DNA from: Desulfamplus sp.
Lineage (GTDB): Bacteria > Desulfobacterota > Desulfobacteria > Desulfobacterales > Desulfobacteraceae
DNA: 64,000 bases
NCBI GenBank assembly: GCA_015232455.1
Contig: JADFZQ010000019.1
Span: 1 to 64,000 of the forward strand
Direction: 5' to 3'
A model generated the notes under the pieces. That model had not been told where the DNA came from. It saw only the letters and a list, made by a program, of their open reading frames with translations, and made no database searches. This document shows, in pieces, positions 17,403 to 26,333 of the stretch; positions within the stretch are counted from its first letter, which is position 1, and every line of letters starts with the position of its first letter. The position numbers and the translations under genes were made by a program.

Positions 17403-18906
17403 AAGTATAATTCCTATCTGAGTTATCTGAAAATCCAAATTTTGGAGTTCTTACAAATACGCCGCCTTTCTCAAACAATCCTTTTACTACAGAAAATGCA
17501 AAAAAAGGAGAAAGAGCTATACTGATAATCGGAAGAAGCGGGAGAACAGTCAAAACATAGGATTGACCGCTAAAGATATTATAAACAAGATAATAGGTTA
17601 AAATTGCGGAAGATATGCACAAAAGGGGAATCTCTATCCATGTAATTTGGCAAATACCAATACTCAAACGGTAAAATATTACGGGGTAGAGCGTTATAGT
17701 TACAATAAAACCGAGCAGCCAACAGATATTTGCCATAAGATGGGCAATTGCCTCAATTTTTACGCTCAATGAAACTGGTGATGAAAGTAAACTTGGAAGG
17801 ATTTTTCGTGCGGTCTGGATTGAGCCTTTACTCCAACGTTCTTGCTGAGAACGAAAATCAGATAAGTTGATTGGCAGCTCTGACGGCACAACAACATCAT
17901 TGAGATATAAAAACTTCCAGCCTGATAATTGTGCCCTATAACTTAAATCAAGGTCTTCGGTTACTGTATCATCTTGCCATCCTCCAGATAATTCAATAGT
18001 CTTTCTTCTCCACACTCCAGCAGTTCCATTAAAATTAAAAAAAAGATGTCGTGAAAATCGTATTTTGTGTTCAATTCCAAAATGGGGAGAGAGCATTAGA
18101 GTTTGAAGCCTTGTCAGCCAAGAATATCTTGAATTCAAAAATCCCCAACGGGTCTGTACCATTCCAATTTTTTCAGGTTTTAGGTGATTGGTAAAATTTC
18201 TGTTTTTAGGAATCTTATCTTGATTAGTCTTATCTTGAGCAGTGTTGAAATTGTGAGATTGAGCAGTTTGCTCCTGAGCAGCCTTTAAATTGTCATAATA
18301 AAAAAAATGTGGAACCGTTTTTTCAAGAAAATCAGGAGGAGGAATAAAGTCAGCGTCAAAAATAGCTATAAATTCACCGCTTGACTGTTTTAGTCCATTT
18401 TGCAGTGCCCCTGCTTTGTATCCTTTTCTATTTTTACGAAAAATCGCATAAATCCAGACACCTTTCTCTGACCAATGTTTCACTCTCTCTTTTACAATAT
18501 CAGTTGTTTTATCAGACGAATCATCAAGTATCTGAATCTCAAGTTTATCTTTCTGCCACTTAAAAGATGCAACTGCATCAATAATTCGGGCAGCCACAAG
18601 AGGTTCGTTGTAAAGAGGCACTTGAACAGTTACTAAAGGATACTCTATAGCCAACGCTCTATTCTCAGAATCATTTATTTGCTTTTGAACAAAAATTTTA
18701 TTTTCAAAAGCAGGGTTGTGATTTGGTTCAGCAAGGAATTGAGTCTGTATAAAAGAGAATTGATTTTTAGATTCGCTCTTTCCTCTGCTTTTAAACCAGC
18801 AGAGAAGAAGCCAGATTCTATGAATTCCATAAAGAGAGAGTCCGCCTATGCTGGCAAAATGAATAACTGTTAAAATGTTTAATATGTCAAGCATCTCTTT
18901 TTTCAT
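17389..18906 (-). CDS. Cellulose-synthase-like GT2 family glycosyltransferase
   Basis: Processive-type inner-membrane glycosyltransferase of about 505 residues. One N-terminal and about four C-terminal helices flank a GT-A domain with VTVQVPLYNE, the acidic motifs DDSSD and DADF, TVTEDLDLSYRAQLSGW and the processivity motif QQERW. Near the middle, between DNLKAA and MVQTRWG, is a low-complexity insertion of about 45 Asn/Gln/Lys-rich residues not expected in the family. The start is uncertain: the ATG at 18906 is preferred, but a TTG at 18942 is also in frame. The product could be a beta-glucan or mannan. It is divergent from the rhodanese gene across a 176-base gap (18907-19082) with no other feature seen. 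Confidence 0.82.
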   Translation of the reverse strand: MKKEMLDILNILTVIHFASIGGLSLYGIHRIWLLLCWFKSRGKSESKNQFSFIQTQFLAEPNHNPAFENKIFVQKQINDSENRALAIEYPLVTVQVPLYNEPLVAARIIDAVASFKWQKDKLEIQILDDSSDKTTDIVKERVKHWSEKGVWIYAIFRKNRKGYKAGALQNGLKQSSGEFIAIFDADFIPPPDFLEKTVPHFFYYDNLKAAQEQTAQSHNFNTAQDKTNQDKIPKNRNFTNHLKPEKIGMVQTRWGFLNSRYSWLTRLQTLMLSPHFGIEHKIRFSRHLFFNFNGTAGVWRRKTIELSGGWQDDTVTEDLDLSYRAQLSGWKFLYLNDVVVPSELPINLSDFRSQQERWSKGSIQTARKILPSLLSSPVSLSVKIEAIAHLMANICWLLGFIVTITLYPVIFYRLSIGICQITWIEIPLLCISSAILTYYLVYNIFSGQSYVLTVLPLLPIISIALSPFFAFSVVKGLFEKGGVFVRTPKFGFSDNSDRNYTCELQ

Positions 18907-19082
18907 GGGAACGCTCTTAACATAGGATTTTTTTAAAAGCAATACCCTCCATTAATATAGAAAATAGCAATAAATACAAGGAAATAGATAAGTAATATCA
19001 ATTGGACAAAAATCAAATCATAAGATTAAAAGTATAGAATTTTATCTAAAATAATAAGCTCATAAGCCAAGGTAAATAAAGA

Positions 19083-20024
19083 ATGAATAACAGAGTATCT
19101 CTTGTTTTTATTATCAGCATTTTTGCAATCTCATTTATATGCAAAGATGCTGATTCTAATCCAACAACTGACATAGCAACAACTAACATAGATTTAATAG
19201 ATGCTTTTCAACTTAAAGACGATATTTCAAATTGGATTATTTTAGATGCCAGACCAATTAAATATTGGGAAAACTCACATATTCCCGATTCAATCCCATT
19301 TAGCTGGGAAGATTATACGACAACTGATAAAAATCAGATTCCTTATCGTATTTTACCGCCCGAACAGATAGCAGAGTCCCTTGGAAAAATTGGAATTTCT
19401 GCTGAAAGTCATATTGTCATTTATGGCGATGCTGATAAAAGCTGGGGAGGTGAGGGTTGGGCTTGCTGGGTCTTTGCATGGTTAGGTCATAAAGGTGAGA
19501 TAAGGCTTCTCAAAGGCGGTATTCAGGCGTGGGAGAGAAATAGTTACCCTTTAATTAATGGAATTAAAGAGAATCTGGATAACGATGAGCAAAAAAAGAG
19601 CAAAGAAAATAAGAACAGTAAACCAGTAAAATACAAATTAGAATTAACATATTCATCATCACAATCTCCCATTAACATCTATGCTAAAGAGATTAACGAT
19701 AATGTTGATAAATACCAGCTTGTTGATACACGTTCCACAATTGAGTGGTTCAAGGGACACCTGCCTAATGCTGTTCACATACCTTGGGAGAAGTTCTTTA
19801 AAGGTAAAGACCGAAGCCCTATCAATGCAGAAGAGTTGAAATTGCTGTTAAATACAAATGGTTTGAATATGGAAAAAACTGTTGTCTATTACTGCACAGG
19901 CGGGATTCGTTCAGGCTATGCGTGGACAGTGCATAATCTTGCAGGTTTAAAACTTAAAAGACTTCCTAAAGCAATAAACTTTGAGGGAGGAGTGGCTGAG
20001 TGGGAAAAAGTTATTAAAAATTAA
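19083..20024 (+). CDS. Exported two-domain rhodanese (sulfurtransferase)
   Basis: 313 residues with a signal peptide (hydrophobic to about 20). Two rhodanese domains follow. The first (about 35-155) has LDARPIKYWENSHIPDS but no catalytic Cys. The second (about 190-310) has VDTRSTIEWFKGHLPNA and the active-site loop CTGGIRS with Cys at 271. This inactive-then-active order is the thiosulfate or mercaptopyruvate sulfurtransferase plan. A Lys/Asn-rich linker of about 20 residues joins the halves. Periplasmic location is inferred. Forty-five bases separate it from the larger rhodanese lipoprotein, so the two are probably one transcript. The ribosome site is weak. Confidence 0.88.
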   Translation: MNNRVSLVFIISIFAISFICKDADSNPTTDIATTNIDLIDAFQLKDDISNWIILDARPIKYWENSHIPDSIPFSWEDYTTTDKNQIPYRILPPEQIAESLGKIGISAESHIVIYGDADKSWGGEGWACWVFAWLGHKGEIRLLKGGIQAWERNSYPLINGIKENLDNDEQKKSKENKNSKPVKYKLELTYSSSQSPINIYAKEINDNVDKYQLVDTRSTIEWFKGHLPNAVHIPWEKFFKGKDRSPINAEELKLLLNTNGLNMEKTVVYYCTGGIRSGYAWTVHNLAGLKLKRLPKAINFEGGVAEWEKVIKN

Positions 20025-20069
20025 TATATTTTTTAAAAAGAAAACATTTTAATGGAGAGAAAGTGTGTT

Positions 20070-22016
20070 ATGAAAAATTTACGTATTGCCAAAGTATTAA
20101 TTTTTATCCTGTTATCGCTTCTGTTGATTGCAGGTTGTAATGACTCTGATGTTACAGAGAAGGAGAACTCTGAACCTTTAACACCAGTTGTTGTAAAAGG
20201 GTATCCAAATGGTCAGTTAATAGCAACTGCAGAAGAGCTTCTAAAAAGTGGGACAGTAATTGTGGATACAAGAAGCGAAACTGCCTACAGTGCAGGGCAT
20301 ATTCCGGGAGCTATTAACATGGGGTGGCAAGAGTTTGTAGATAGCAGTAAAAATTTGCTGCCCGTAAATCAATTGGAGCAGATACTTGGTCAAAAAGGCG
20401 TTACAAGAAATTCTAAGATCATAATTTATGATGACACCACAGCGTCATGGGGTGCTTCTGGCAGACTGTTCTGGATGTTTGAAACGCTTGGCTGTAACTG
20501 GGTTAAAATTTTAGATGGTGGCTGGGATAAATGGATTGCTGATAAAAATACTCCTGAAATAAGAGGAAACATTTTAAATCCTTCAACCTTTAAGGCAGTT
20601 GCAAAATCAGGCATAACGTCAGATAAAACTCACATAAAATCTCGCCTCAAAGATAGTGATTTTGTTGTTGTGGATACAAGAACTGATGAGGAGTTTAACG
20701 GCTGGCAGCTCTATGGAGAGGCAAGAGGCGGGCATATAACAGGTGCTGTTCAGCTTCCATACGCATGGTATTTTAAAACTGACAAGACAATTTTAGATTA
20801 CCCTGAGATGAAATCTCTTTTTGATTCTAAAGGTGTAACCGAAGATAAAGAATTTGTTGCTTATTGCACAGTTGGAATAAGAAGTGCGTATGCTTACTAT
20901 CTTACTCGCCTAATGGGGTATGAAAGAGCAAGTAACTATGATGGCTCAATATCTGATTGGGCAAATTCTGATGAAGCAAGCTATCCTATGGAGAAATTGG
21001 CAAATTATCAGAAACTTGTCTATCCTAAATGGGTAAGTCAGTTAATTGAATATCATAAATCTGGTAGCACATCATCACCTCCGCCTGATTATCCATACGA
21101 CCGTAACCATAAATATCTCATATTTGAAACAGAGTGGGGAACTATTGAAGATGCTACTGCTTATAAAACTGGGCATATTCCGGGTTCAATTCACTCAAAT
21201 TCAGATATTTATGAGAATGATTATCCACGCTGGTTTCTTCTTCCTGATGATGAACTTCACAAAGCTATGGGCAATATGGGAATAACAGAAGATACTACAG
21301 TTGTTGTTTATAGTGCCAGTAACATCTTTGCAGCAAGGCTTTGGTGGATTTTGATGTATGGTGGAGTAAAAGATGTTAGGTATCTGAACGGCGGCTATAA
21401 ACAGTGGATTACAGACGGTTATAAAAGTGAAGAGACTATTAATCAATCGACTCCTGTAGAATTTATAGGAGAGGTGAAACCTGAATACATTGCAACTGTT
21501 GATGATGTCTTTGACCGCTACGCAGATACAGTAAATTTCTTTTTAGCAGATGTTAGAAGCTACAAGGAGTATATAGGAGAAATAAGCGGTTACAGTTATG
21601 TTGCTCAAAAAGGAAGAATCCCAAATTCTATCTGGTGCCATGATGCTGACGACTCTGGCGGAATTTATGTTGACTCTGATGGAACTATCAGAAATTATAC
21701 TGAAATAATGAGATTGTGGAATAGCTTTGGAATCAAATCAAAGATAACACCTTTAGCTTATAGCAGCAGCACTCTATCAGGCAATGGAGGCGGTATGTTT
21801 GAAAAAGAGGTGATATTTTACTGTGGAAGTGGTTATAGGTCTGCACTTACCTTTATGTATTCACATCTAATGGGTTATGAAAATGTGAGAAATTTTTCTG
21901 ATGGCTGGGAAGGTTGGAGTACCACATACCGTAAAGATGATAAATGCACTGACAGTATAACTCCTGGTTGGTGTCAAGACCCTTCTGGCAGACCAATAGA
22001 GACCGGTGAGAAGTAA
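20070..22016 (+). CDS. Four-domain rhodanese lipoprotein
   Basis: Lipoprotein of about 648 residues with lipobox LLLIAGC; the cleaved Cys is near residue 23. Four rhodanese folds lie in tandem. Domains 1 and 3 lack the active Cys (SASNIFAARLWW in domain 3), while domains 2 and 4 have active loops CTVGIRS (Cys at about 266) and CGSGYRS (Cys at about 585). In effect it is two thiosulfate-sulfurtransferase modules in one chain. I chose the ATG at 20070 because it gives a normal lipoprotein signal; an ATG at 20052 adds six residues and cannot be excluded. Likely role: periplasmic sulfane-sulfur transfer. Confidence 0.87.
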   Translation: MKNLRIAKVLIFILLSLLLIAGCNDSDVTEKENSEPLTPVVVKGYPNGQLIATAEELLKSGTVIVDTRSETAYSAGHIPGAINMGWQEFVDSSKNLLPVNQLEQILGQKGVTRNSKIIIYDDTTASWGASGRLFWMFETLGCNWVKILDGGWDKWIADKNTPEIRGNILNPSTFKAVAKSGITSDKTHIKSRLKDSDFVVVDTRTDEEFNGWQLYGEARGGHITGAVQLPYAWYFKTDKTILDYPEMKSLFDSKGVTEDKEFVAYCTVGIRSAYAYYLTRLMGYERASNYDGSISDWANSDEASYPMEKLANYQKLVYPKWVSQLIEYHKSGSTSSPPPDYPYDRNHKYLIFETEWGTIEDATAYKTGHIPGSIHSNSDIYENDYPRWFLLPDDELHKAMGNMGITEDTTVVVYSASNIFAARLWWILMYGGVKDVRYLNGGYKQWITDGYKSEETINQSTPVEFIGEVKPEYIATVDDVFDRYADTVNFFLADVRSYKEYIGEISGYSYVAQKGRIPNSIWCHDADDSGGIYVDSDGTIRNYTEIMRLWNSFGIKSKITPLAYSSSTLSGNGGGMFEKEVIFYCGSGYRSALTFMYSHLMGYENVRNFSDGWEGWSTTYRKDDKCTDSITPGWCQDPSGRPIETGEK

Positions 22017-22022
22017 TTTAAA

Positions 22023-22850
22023 GTGTGGCTCTTTAAGCGACAAATCCCAATTAATTTGAAATGTTGCCATACCATTTCAGTTGTCATTCCAACTTTAAAT
22101 GAAGAAGAGAATATATATTCATGTGTATCAAAAATTATCTGTTCCCCCCATATCTATGAGGTTATTGTTGTAGATGGGGGATCAGAGGATAAAACAGTTG
22201 AGCTTGCAAAAAAAGCGGGAGCAACTGTTTTGGTACATGATAAGCCATATTATTCAGGAGGTGGAAGAGGTGGGCAAATAAAAGCAGGAATCAGAAAAAC
22301 ATCAGGTGATGTTGTGGCTATTGTTCATGCAGACACTATTATCTCTTCAAAAGCCTTTAAGCAGATGATAACTGTTCTTAACTTGCGTCCTTCAGTAATT
22401 GGTGGTTCTGTTGGGTGTAGGTTTGAAAATTTTTCAAACTTTAACTTGTCAGATAAGCCAACATTAAAGAGAGATAGCAAACAGACTATACTCAAATTTC
22501 ACAGATTTAAGCTAAACATACTTGAATTTTTAAACGATGTGCGAGCTGTTTTTTTCAATATCAGCTTTGGGGATCAGGTTCAGTTTTTTCGCCGCGAACC
22601 TGTAGTTCGTTATGATATTTTTCCAGATATTCCCCTGATGGAAGATGTTGAATTCTCCATCAGGTTAAATTCATTGGGGGATCAGGTCTTTTTATTTGGT
22701 AAAGCAGTTGTATCTGCAAGACGCTGGCAACGCTTAGGAGTGAAAAATATTGTCATGGTCATATCGCTTTTGTTGAAATATCTTATTAAACGCTTTTTTA
22801 AAAATTCTCCTGACACATCTCTTTTTTATAGCAAATACTACTCTTCATAA
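22023..22850 (+). CDS. GT2 glycosyltransferase of the TIGR04283 (rSAM/selenodomain-associated transferase 2) type
   Basis: 275 residues. ISVVIPTLNEEENI, VIVVDGGSEDKTVELA, GRGGQIKAG, VAIVHADT, GDQVQFFRRE, IPLMEDVEFSIRL and SARRWQRLG follow the TIGR04283 pattern closely. The family is known for occurring beside radical-SAM and selenium-trait genes, but its sugar and acceptor are unknown. The start is GTG seven bases after the rhodanese stop, so it is probably cotranscribed. About 25 hydrophilic residues between VGCRFENFS and FLNDVRAVFFNI look like an insertion. Confidence 0.82.
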   Translation: MWLFKRQIPINLKCCHTISVVIPTLNEEENIYSCVSKIICSPHIYEVIVVDGGSEDKTVELAKKAGATVLVHDKPYYSGGGRGGQIKAGIRKTSGDVVAIVHADTIISSKAFKQMITVLNLRPSVIGGSVGCRFENFSNFNLSDKPTLKRDSKQTILKFHRFKLNILEFLNDVRAVFFNISFGDQVQFFRREPVVRYDIFPDIPLMEDVEFSIRLNSLGDQVFLFGKAVVSARRWQRLGVKNIVMVISLLLKYLIKRFFKNSPDTSLFYSKYYSS

Positions 22851-22870
22851 ATTGATCTTTCTATATTTAG

Positions 22871-22898
22871 GCAGAGATGCACGGCTGTGCGTCTCTAC
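22871..22898. repeat. Second copy of the 28-bp GTAGAGAC-type palindrome
   Basis: GCAGAGATGCACGGCTGTGC followed by GTCTCTAC is related to the element at 10737-10764 and folds the same way. It lies between the convergent glycosyltransferase and queD genes. Confidence 0.65.
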
Positions 22899-22971
22899 AG
22901 TTCAGGAGAAACTCAATTTATGACCTTGCACAGTATATAAAAGCTAAATTTATTCCAGTTTAAAGTACATT

Positions 22972-23346
22972 TTATGGAATATAGGTTGCACAAGAATCTG
23001 CTGACTCCCATGCAGAGACCCTTGAGACTCTTACGCTCTCATTCAGCTCCTTAAGACGCTTTTCAAGTTTTTGGGCAATATATATTGCAATACGTTCTGA
23101 AGATGGTTGTGTAGATTCAAATGCTTCAAGCTCATTAAGATATTTATGATCAAGCTCTGTCATAATATCTCTAACCCCTCTTTTTATATCTCCAAAATCT
23201 ACAAGAACCCCAGCCGAGTTTAATTTGTCCCCAGCAACATAAACTTCAATATCCCAATTGTGTCCATGTAAATTTTCACATTTTTGTCCAACCATGGTCA
23301 ATTTATGTGCCGCAGCAAAACTTGTCTTTACCTTTAACTCAAACAT
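22972..23346 (-). CDS. queD: 6-carboxytetrahydropterin synthase (QueD)
   Basis: 124 residues, the usual length. It converts dihydroneopterin triphosphate to 6-carboxytetrahydropterin in queuosine synthesis. Zinc-binding histidines are in SFAAAHKL and ENLHGHNW, the active Cys is in KCENLHGHN, and ESADSCATY near the end carries the substrate-binding Glu. I chose the ATG at 23346, which has AAAGGAG upstream; a TTG further back adds seven residues. queA, another queuosine gene, is also in the window (40541), though not in the same operon. Confidence 0.9.
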   Translation of the reverse strand: MFELKVKTSFAAAHKLTMVGQKCENLHGHNWDIEVYVAGDKLNSAGVLVDFGDIKRGVRDIMTELDHKYLNELEAFESTQPSSERIAIYIAQKLEKRLKELNESVRVSRVSAWESADSCATYIP

Positions 23347-23475
23347 ATTAAAACTCCTTTTTTCCAAACATATTTATATGTTATCTTAAAATAATATGTT
23401 GGTCTTTTACCTCTTTTAGCACTACTTTTTTATTAAATTGATTCTTTTTGTCTCAGAAGATAAAATTTCAAAGAG

Positions 23476-24579
23476 CTACAATCCTTTGAAAAGACTTTTC
23501 AGTCTGTTGGTTATCTTATTAGCATCAAGCCTGTCAAACTCCTGTAACAGCTTCTCCTGTTTTTTTGATAGCCCTGTTGGAGTTTTTATATTTACCTGAA
23601 CTATCTGATCACCTCTTCTTCCTGTTCTAAGTGAAGGAATCCCCTCTCCCTTTAGCCTAAAGGTATCTCCATACTGTGTTCCTTTTGGGATTTCAAGATT
23701 CTTTTCGCCTTGTAGTGTAGGTAGTGTTATTTCATCTCCAAGTGCTGCTTGTATAAATGATATATCTGCAACACATATAACATCACTGCCTTCACGCCTG
23801 AAGAATTTATGAGGCTTAACTTGTATAAATACATAAAGATCACCCGGAGGACCACCAGACATACTTGCCTCACCTTCGCCTGTAAGTCTAAGTTTTGCTC
23901 CATTATCAACACCACCCGGTATCTTTACCGCAACTCTCTTTGTAATCTCCATTCTTCCGGATCCGACACACTTGCTACATGGGTTAGGTATTGATCTACC
24001 CTTACCTCTACAATATGGGCAGGTAGTCTTAACTTTGAAGAAACCTTGGCTTTGCACAAACTGTCCTGTACCATGACACTGTGAGCATACTTCTGGTTGG
24101 GTGCCTTCTTTGCACCCATTTCCATTGCAAATATCGCACACGTCATATTTTCTTATGTCAATCTCTCTATCAATACCAAAAGCAGCTTCCATGAACTCAA
24201 GGGTCATATCATAGCGAAGGTCAGCTCCTCTTTGAACTCTTGAGCCTCCACCTCTTCCACCTGAACTGTTAAAGCCGAAGAACTCTTCAAAAATATTACC
24301 AAATCCTGAGAATATATCCTCAAAATTGACATTAGTAGAAAAATTAGAGCCTTCAAGCCCCTTATGACCATACTGATTGTAAATCTGCCGTTTCTGATCA
24401 TCTGAAAGAACGCTATAGGCTTCAGATGCCTCTTTGAATTTCTCTTCGGCTTCTTTATTTCCGGGATTTTTATCAGGATGATATTTAATTGCAAGTTTTC
24501 GGTATGTTGATTTTAGTTCATCCTTTGTTGCGTCTCTTGAGACTCCGAGTATCTCATAATAATCACGTTTCTCTGACAT
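23476..24579 (-). CDS. dnaJ: Chaperone DnaJ
   Basis: Full-length type I J-protein of 367 residues, cochaperone of DnaK. J domain (1-70) with the HPD motif in KYHPDKNPG, a Gly/Phe-rich segment (about 75-115), four zinc-finger repeats CxxCxGxG ([32 protein letters not shown]), then the C-terminal substrate-binding domains. The ATG has GGGA upstream. No dnaK or grpE is adjacent, so dnaJ stands alone here. No CIRCE-type inverted repeat is seen in its upstream region; an RpoH-like sigma factor lies at 41990. Confidence 0.96.
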   Translation of the reverse strand: MSEKRDYYEILGVSRDATKDELKSTYRKLAIKYHPDKNPGNKEAEEKFKEASEAYSVLSDDQKRQIYNQYGHKGLEGSNFSTNVNFEDIFSGFGNIFEEFFGFNSSGGRGGGSRVQRGADLRYDMTLEFMEAAFGIDREIDIRKYDVCDICNGNGCKEGTQPEVCSQCHGTGQFVQSQGFFKVKTTCPYCRGKGRSIPNPCSKCVGSGRMEITKRVAVKIPGGVDNGAKLRLTGEGEASMSGGPPGDLYVFIQVKPHKFFRREGSDVICVADISFIQAALGDEITLPTLQGEKNLEIPKGTQYGDTFRLKGEGIPSLRTGRRGDQIVQVNIKTPTGLSKKQEKLLQEFDRLDANKITNRLKSLFKGL

Positions 24580-24721
24580 ACTATTCCCTTAAATCATTTT
24601 AAATTTGACAAACAGGCAAACTTTGATAAACAAACTAATTTTATAAAAGCGTGAATTTTAAATTTTAACAGACTATTTTTTTAAACACTGTAAATTAACT
24701 CATAATACAGGATTGTCAATA

Positions 24722-25519
24722 ATGGGCGTAGAACTTGATTTTATAAAAGATATGTTTGACAGTATTGCCTCTAAATATGATTTTCTCAACCGTTTTCTTA
24801 GTGCAGGTCAAGATATTGTATGGAGAAGAGAGATGGTTAAAGAGGCAAAACTTCCCGATAAAAGCATGGTGCTTGATGTTGCCTGCGGCACCTGTGATGT
24901 TGCTTTGGAGATAAAAAAACAGAAAGGTAATGGGGCTAACATCTTTGCAACTGATTTTTCTCCTAAAATGCTTGAACTTGGAAAAAAGAAAATTATTAAA
25001 AATAGAGAAAACAAAGGCAATATTGGTAGTAAAACATATTATGATACTATAAAGTCTAACAAAGAAGAGCTTACTATAAAGCTTAACGCCAAAGAAGAGC
25101 TTTCTATAAAACTTGCTGCTGGTAATGCTCTTAATCTTCCATTTAAAGATCAAATATTTGATGCTGTTTTTATTGCGTTTGGCATTAGAAATATTATGGA
25201 CAGAGAAGGTGCTATAAAAGAATTTTGCAGAACTCTAAAAAACGGTGGCACTCTTTCTATACTTGAACTGACATCACCACCTGAAGGTTTTTTTAGAAAT
25301 ATCTATCTTTTATACTTTAAGCGTCTTTTGCCAGCCATAGGCTCTCTATTTTCTAAAAATAGAAAAGCCTACCACTACTTGCCACAATCTGTCTTAAATT
25401 TTCCAACTCCTGAAAAATTTGCATCAACTATTCAGGAGTCAGGGTTTGAAGAAGTTAAGTGGAGATGTATGACTTTAGGAATTGTCTCTCTTTTTATAGG
25501 AAGAAAGAGTAATCTATAA
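24722..25519 (+). CDS. ubiE: UbiE/MenG-type methyltransferase (demethylmenaquinone methyltransferase)
   Basis: SAM-dependent C-methyltransferase of 265 residues for the last step of menaquinone synthesis, expected in an anaerobe that respires with menaquinone. Family motifs: FDSIASKYDFLNRFLSAGQD, VLDVACGTCDVAL (SAM site), FIAFGIRNI and the late YHYLPQSV. I chose the ATG at 24722; a TTG three codons earlier is the alternative. Between the GKKKI segment and LAAGNAL is an extra stretch of about 40 residues containing KEELTIKL and KEELSIKL in tandem, an apparent in-frame microduplication absent from typical UbiE. Confidence 0.88.
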   Translation: MGVELDFIKDMFDSIASKYDFLNRFLSAGQDIVWRREMVKEAKLPDKSMVLDVACGTCDVALEIKKQKGNGANIFATDFSPKMLELGKKKIIKNRENKGNIGSKTYYDTIKSNKEELTIKLNAKEELSIKLAAGNALNLPFKDQIFDAVFIAFGIRNIMDREGAIKEFCRTLKNGGTLSILELTSPPEGFFRNIYLLYFKRLLPAIGSLFSKNRKAYHYLPQSVLNFPTPEKFASTIQESGFEEVKWRCMTLGIVSLFIGRKSNL

Positions 25520-25569
25520 GATAAGTATATAGAACTATAATAAGATTTTAATTAAAATTTGTGTTTGCG

Positions 25570-25592
25570 ATTACTGGAAATTTTCCAGTAAT
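25570..25592. other. Strong intergenic hairpin
   Basis: ATTACTGGAAA and TTTCCAGTAAT are perfect complements separated by one base. It lies between ubiE and aroK with no T run behind it. It could terminate or stabilise the ubiE transcript. Nothing else is recognised in 25520-25788. Confidence 0.5.
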
Positions 25593-25788
25593 CTGGTGTG
25601 GGCTAATAGACATTGTGGATAATTTGATGAACATCTAAAGTGCGTTGTAAATCTTCTTTTGTATAGATAACAAATTCTGATTAAACAAAATTTTGCAATT
25701 ATTTTAAGAGATGGGATAAAAATTTATTAACATTCACAATTTATAGTTTATTAAGATAGTTAGCAATATATCTTAAAAGTTAGTATTT

Positions 25789-26322
25789 ATGACAAATCAA
25801 AATATTATTCTTACAGGATTTATGGGAACCGGCAAGACCACAGTGGGCAAACTTTTAGCAAATATGCTTGAGTATAAATTTGTAGATACTGATGAGATAA
25901 TCATGTCTCGGAGTCTTATGACTATCTCTGAAATATTTAAAAGTAGAGGAGAAGCTGCTTTCAGGCAAATGGAACGAGAGCTTGCCTTAGAGTTATCAAA
26001 GCAAAATCGGCTTGTGATTTCAACAGGTGGAGGAATGCTGCTTGATAGTTATAATGCAGAAATTCTTGAAGGGAAAAATGAACAATCATCAGAGATAAAA
26101 GGAAAAATATTCTCTCTTTTTGCCGATGTTGACGAGATTCTTACCCGTGTATCATCTGATAGCACAATAGAAAGACCTTTGCTAAAGGTTGATAATCCAA
26201 AAGAGCGAATAACAAGGCTACTGCAAGAACGAAAAGAGAGTTATGAACGTTTTATCCAAATAAATACAACTAACATAACTCCTGAAGTAGTTTGTAAGGT
26301 TATCATTAATATGTTGGATTAG
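25789..26322 (+). CDS. aroK: Shikimate kinase
   Basis: 177 residues; phosphorylates shikimate in aromatic amino-acid synthesis. Walker A is GFMGTGKTTVGK, shikimate-binding DTDE is at about 34-37, STGGGMLL carries the Gly-rich shikimate site, and RPLL the LID arginine region. Length and order are standard. The ATG follows an AT-rich region without a strong ribosome site. It ends 11 bases from the convergent VWA-protein gene. A short hydrophilic stretch (GKNEQSSEIKGK) near residue 95 is slightly longer than usual. Confidence 0.93.
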   Translation: MTNQNIILTGFMGTGKTTVGKLLANMLEYKFVDTDEIIMSRSLMTISEIFKSRGEAAFRQMERELALELSKQNRLVISTGGGMLLDSYNAEILEGKNEQSSEIKGKIFSLFADVDEILTRVSSDSTIERPLLKVDNPKERITRLLQERKESYERFIQINTTNITPEVVCKVIINMLD

Positions 26323-26333
26323 AAGCCATTTAT

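Noticed and set aside
21046-21446. Small ORFs on both strands within the rhodanese lipoprotein gene
   Set aside because: They are out-of-frame shadows of a well-supported four-domain protein.
24580-24721. Searched the dnaJ upstream region for a CIRCE heat-shock operator
   Set aside because: No TTAGCACTC-type inverted repeat is present.
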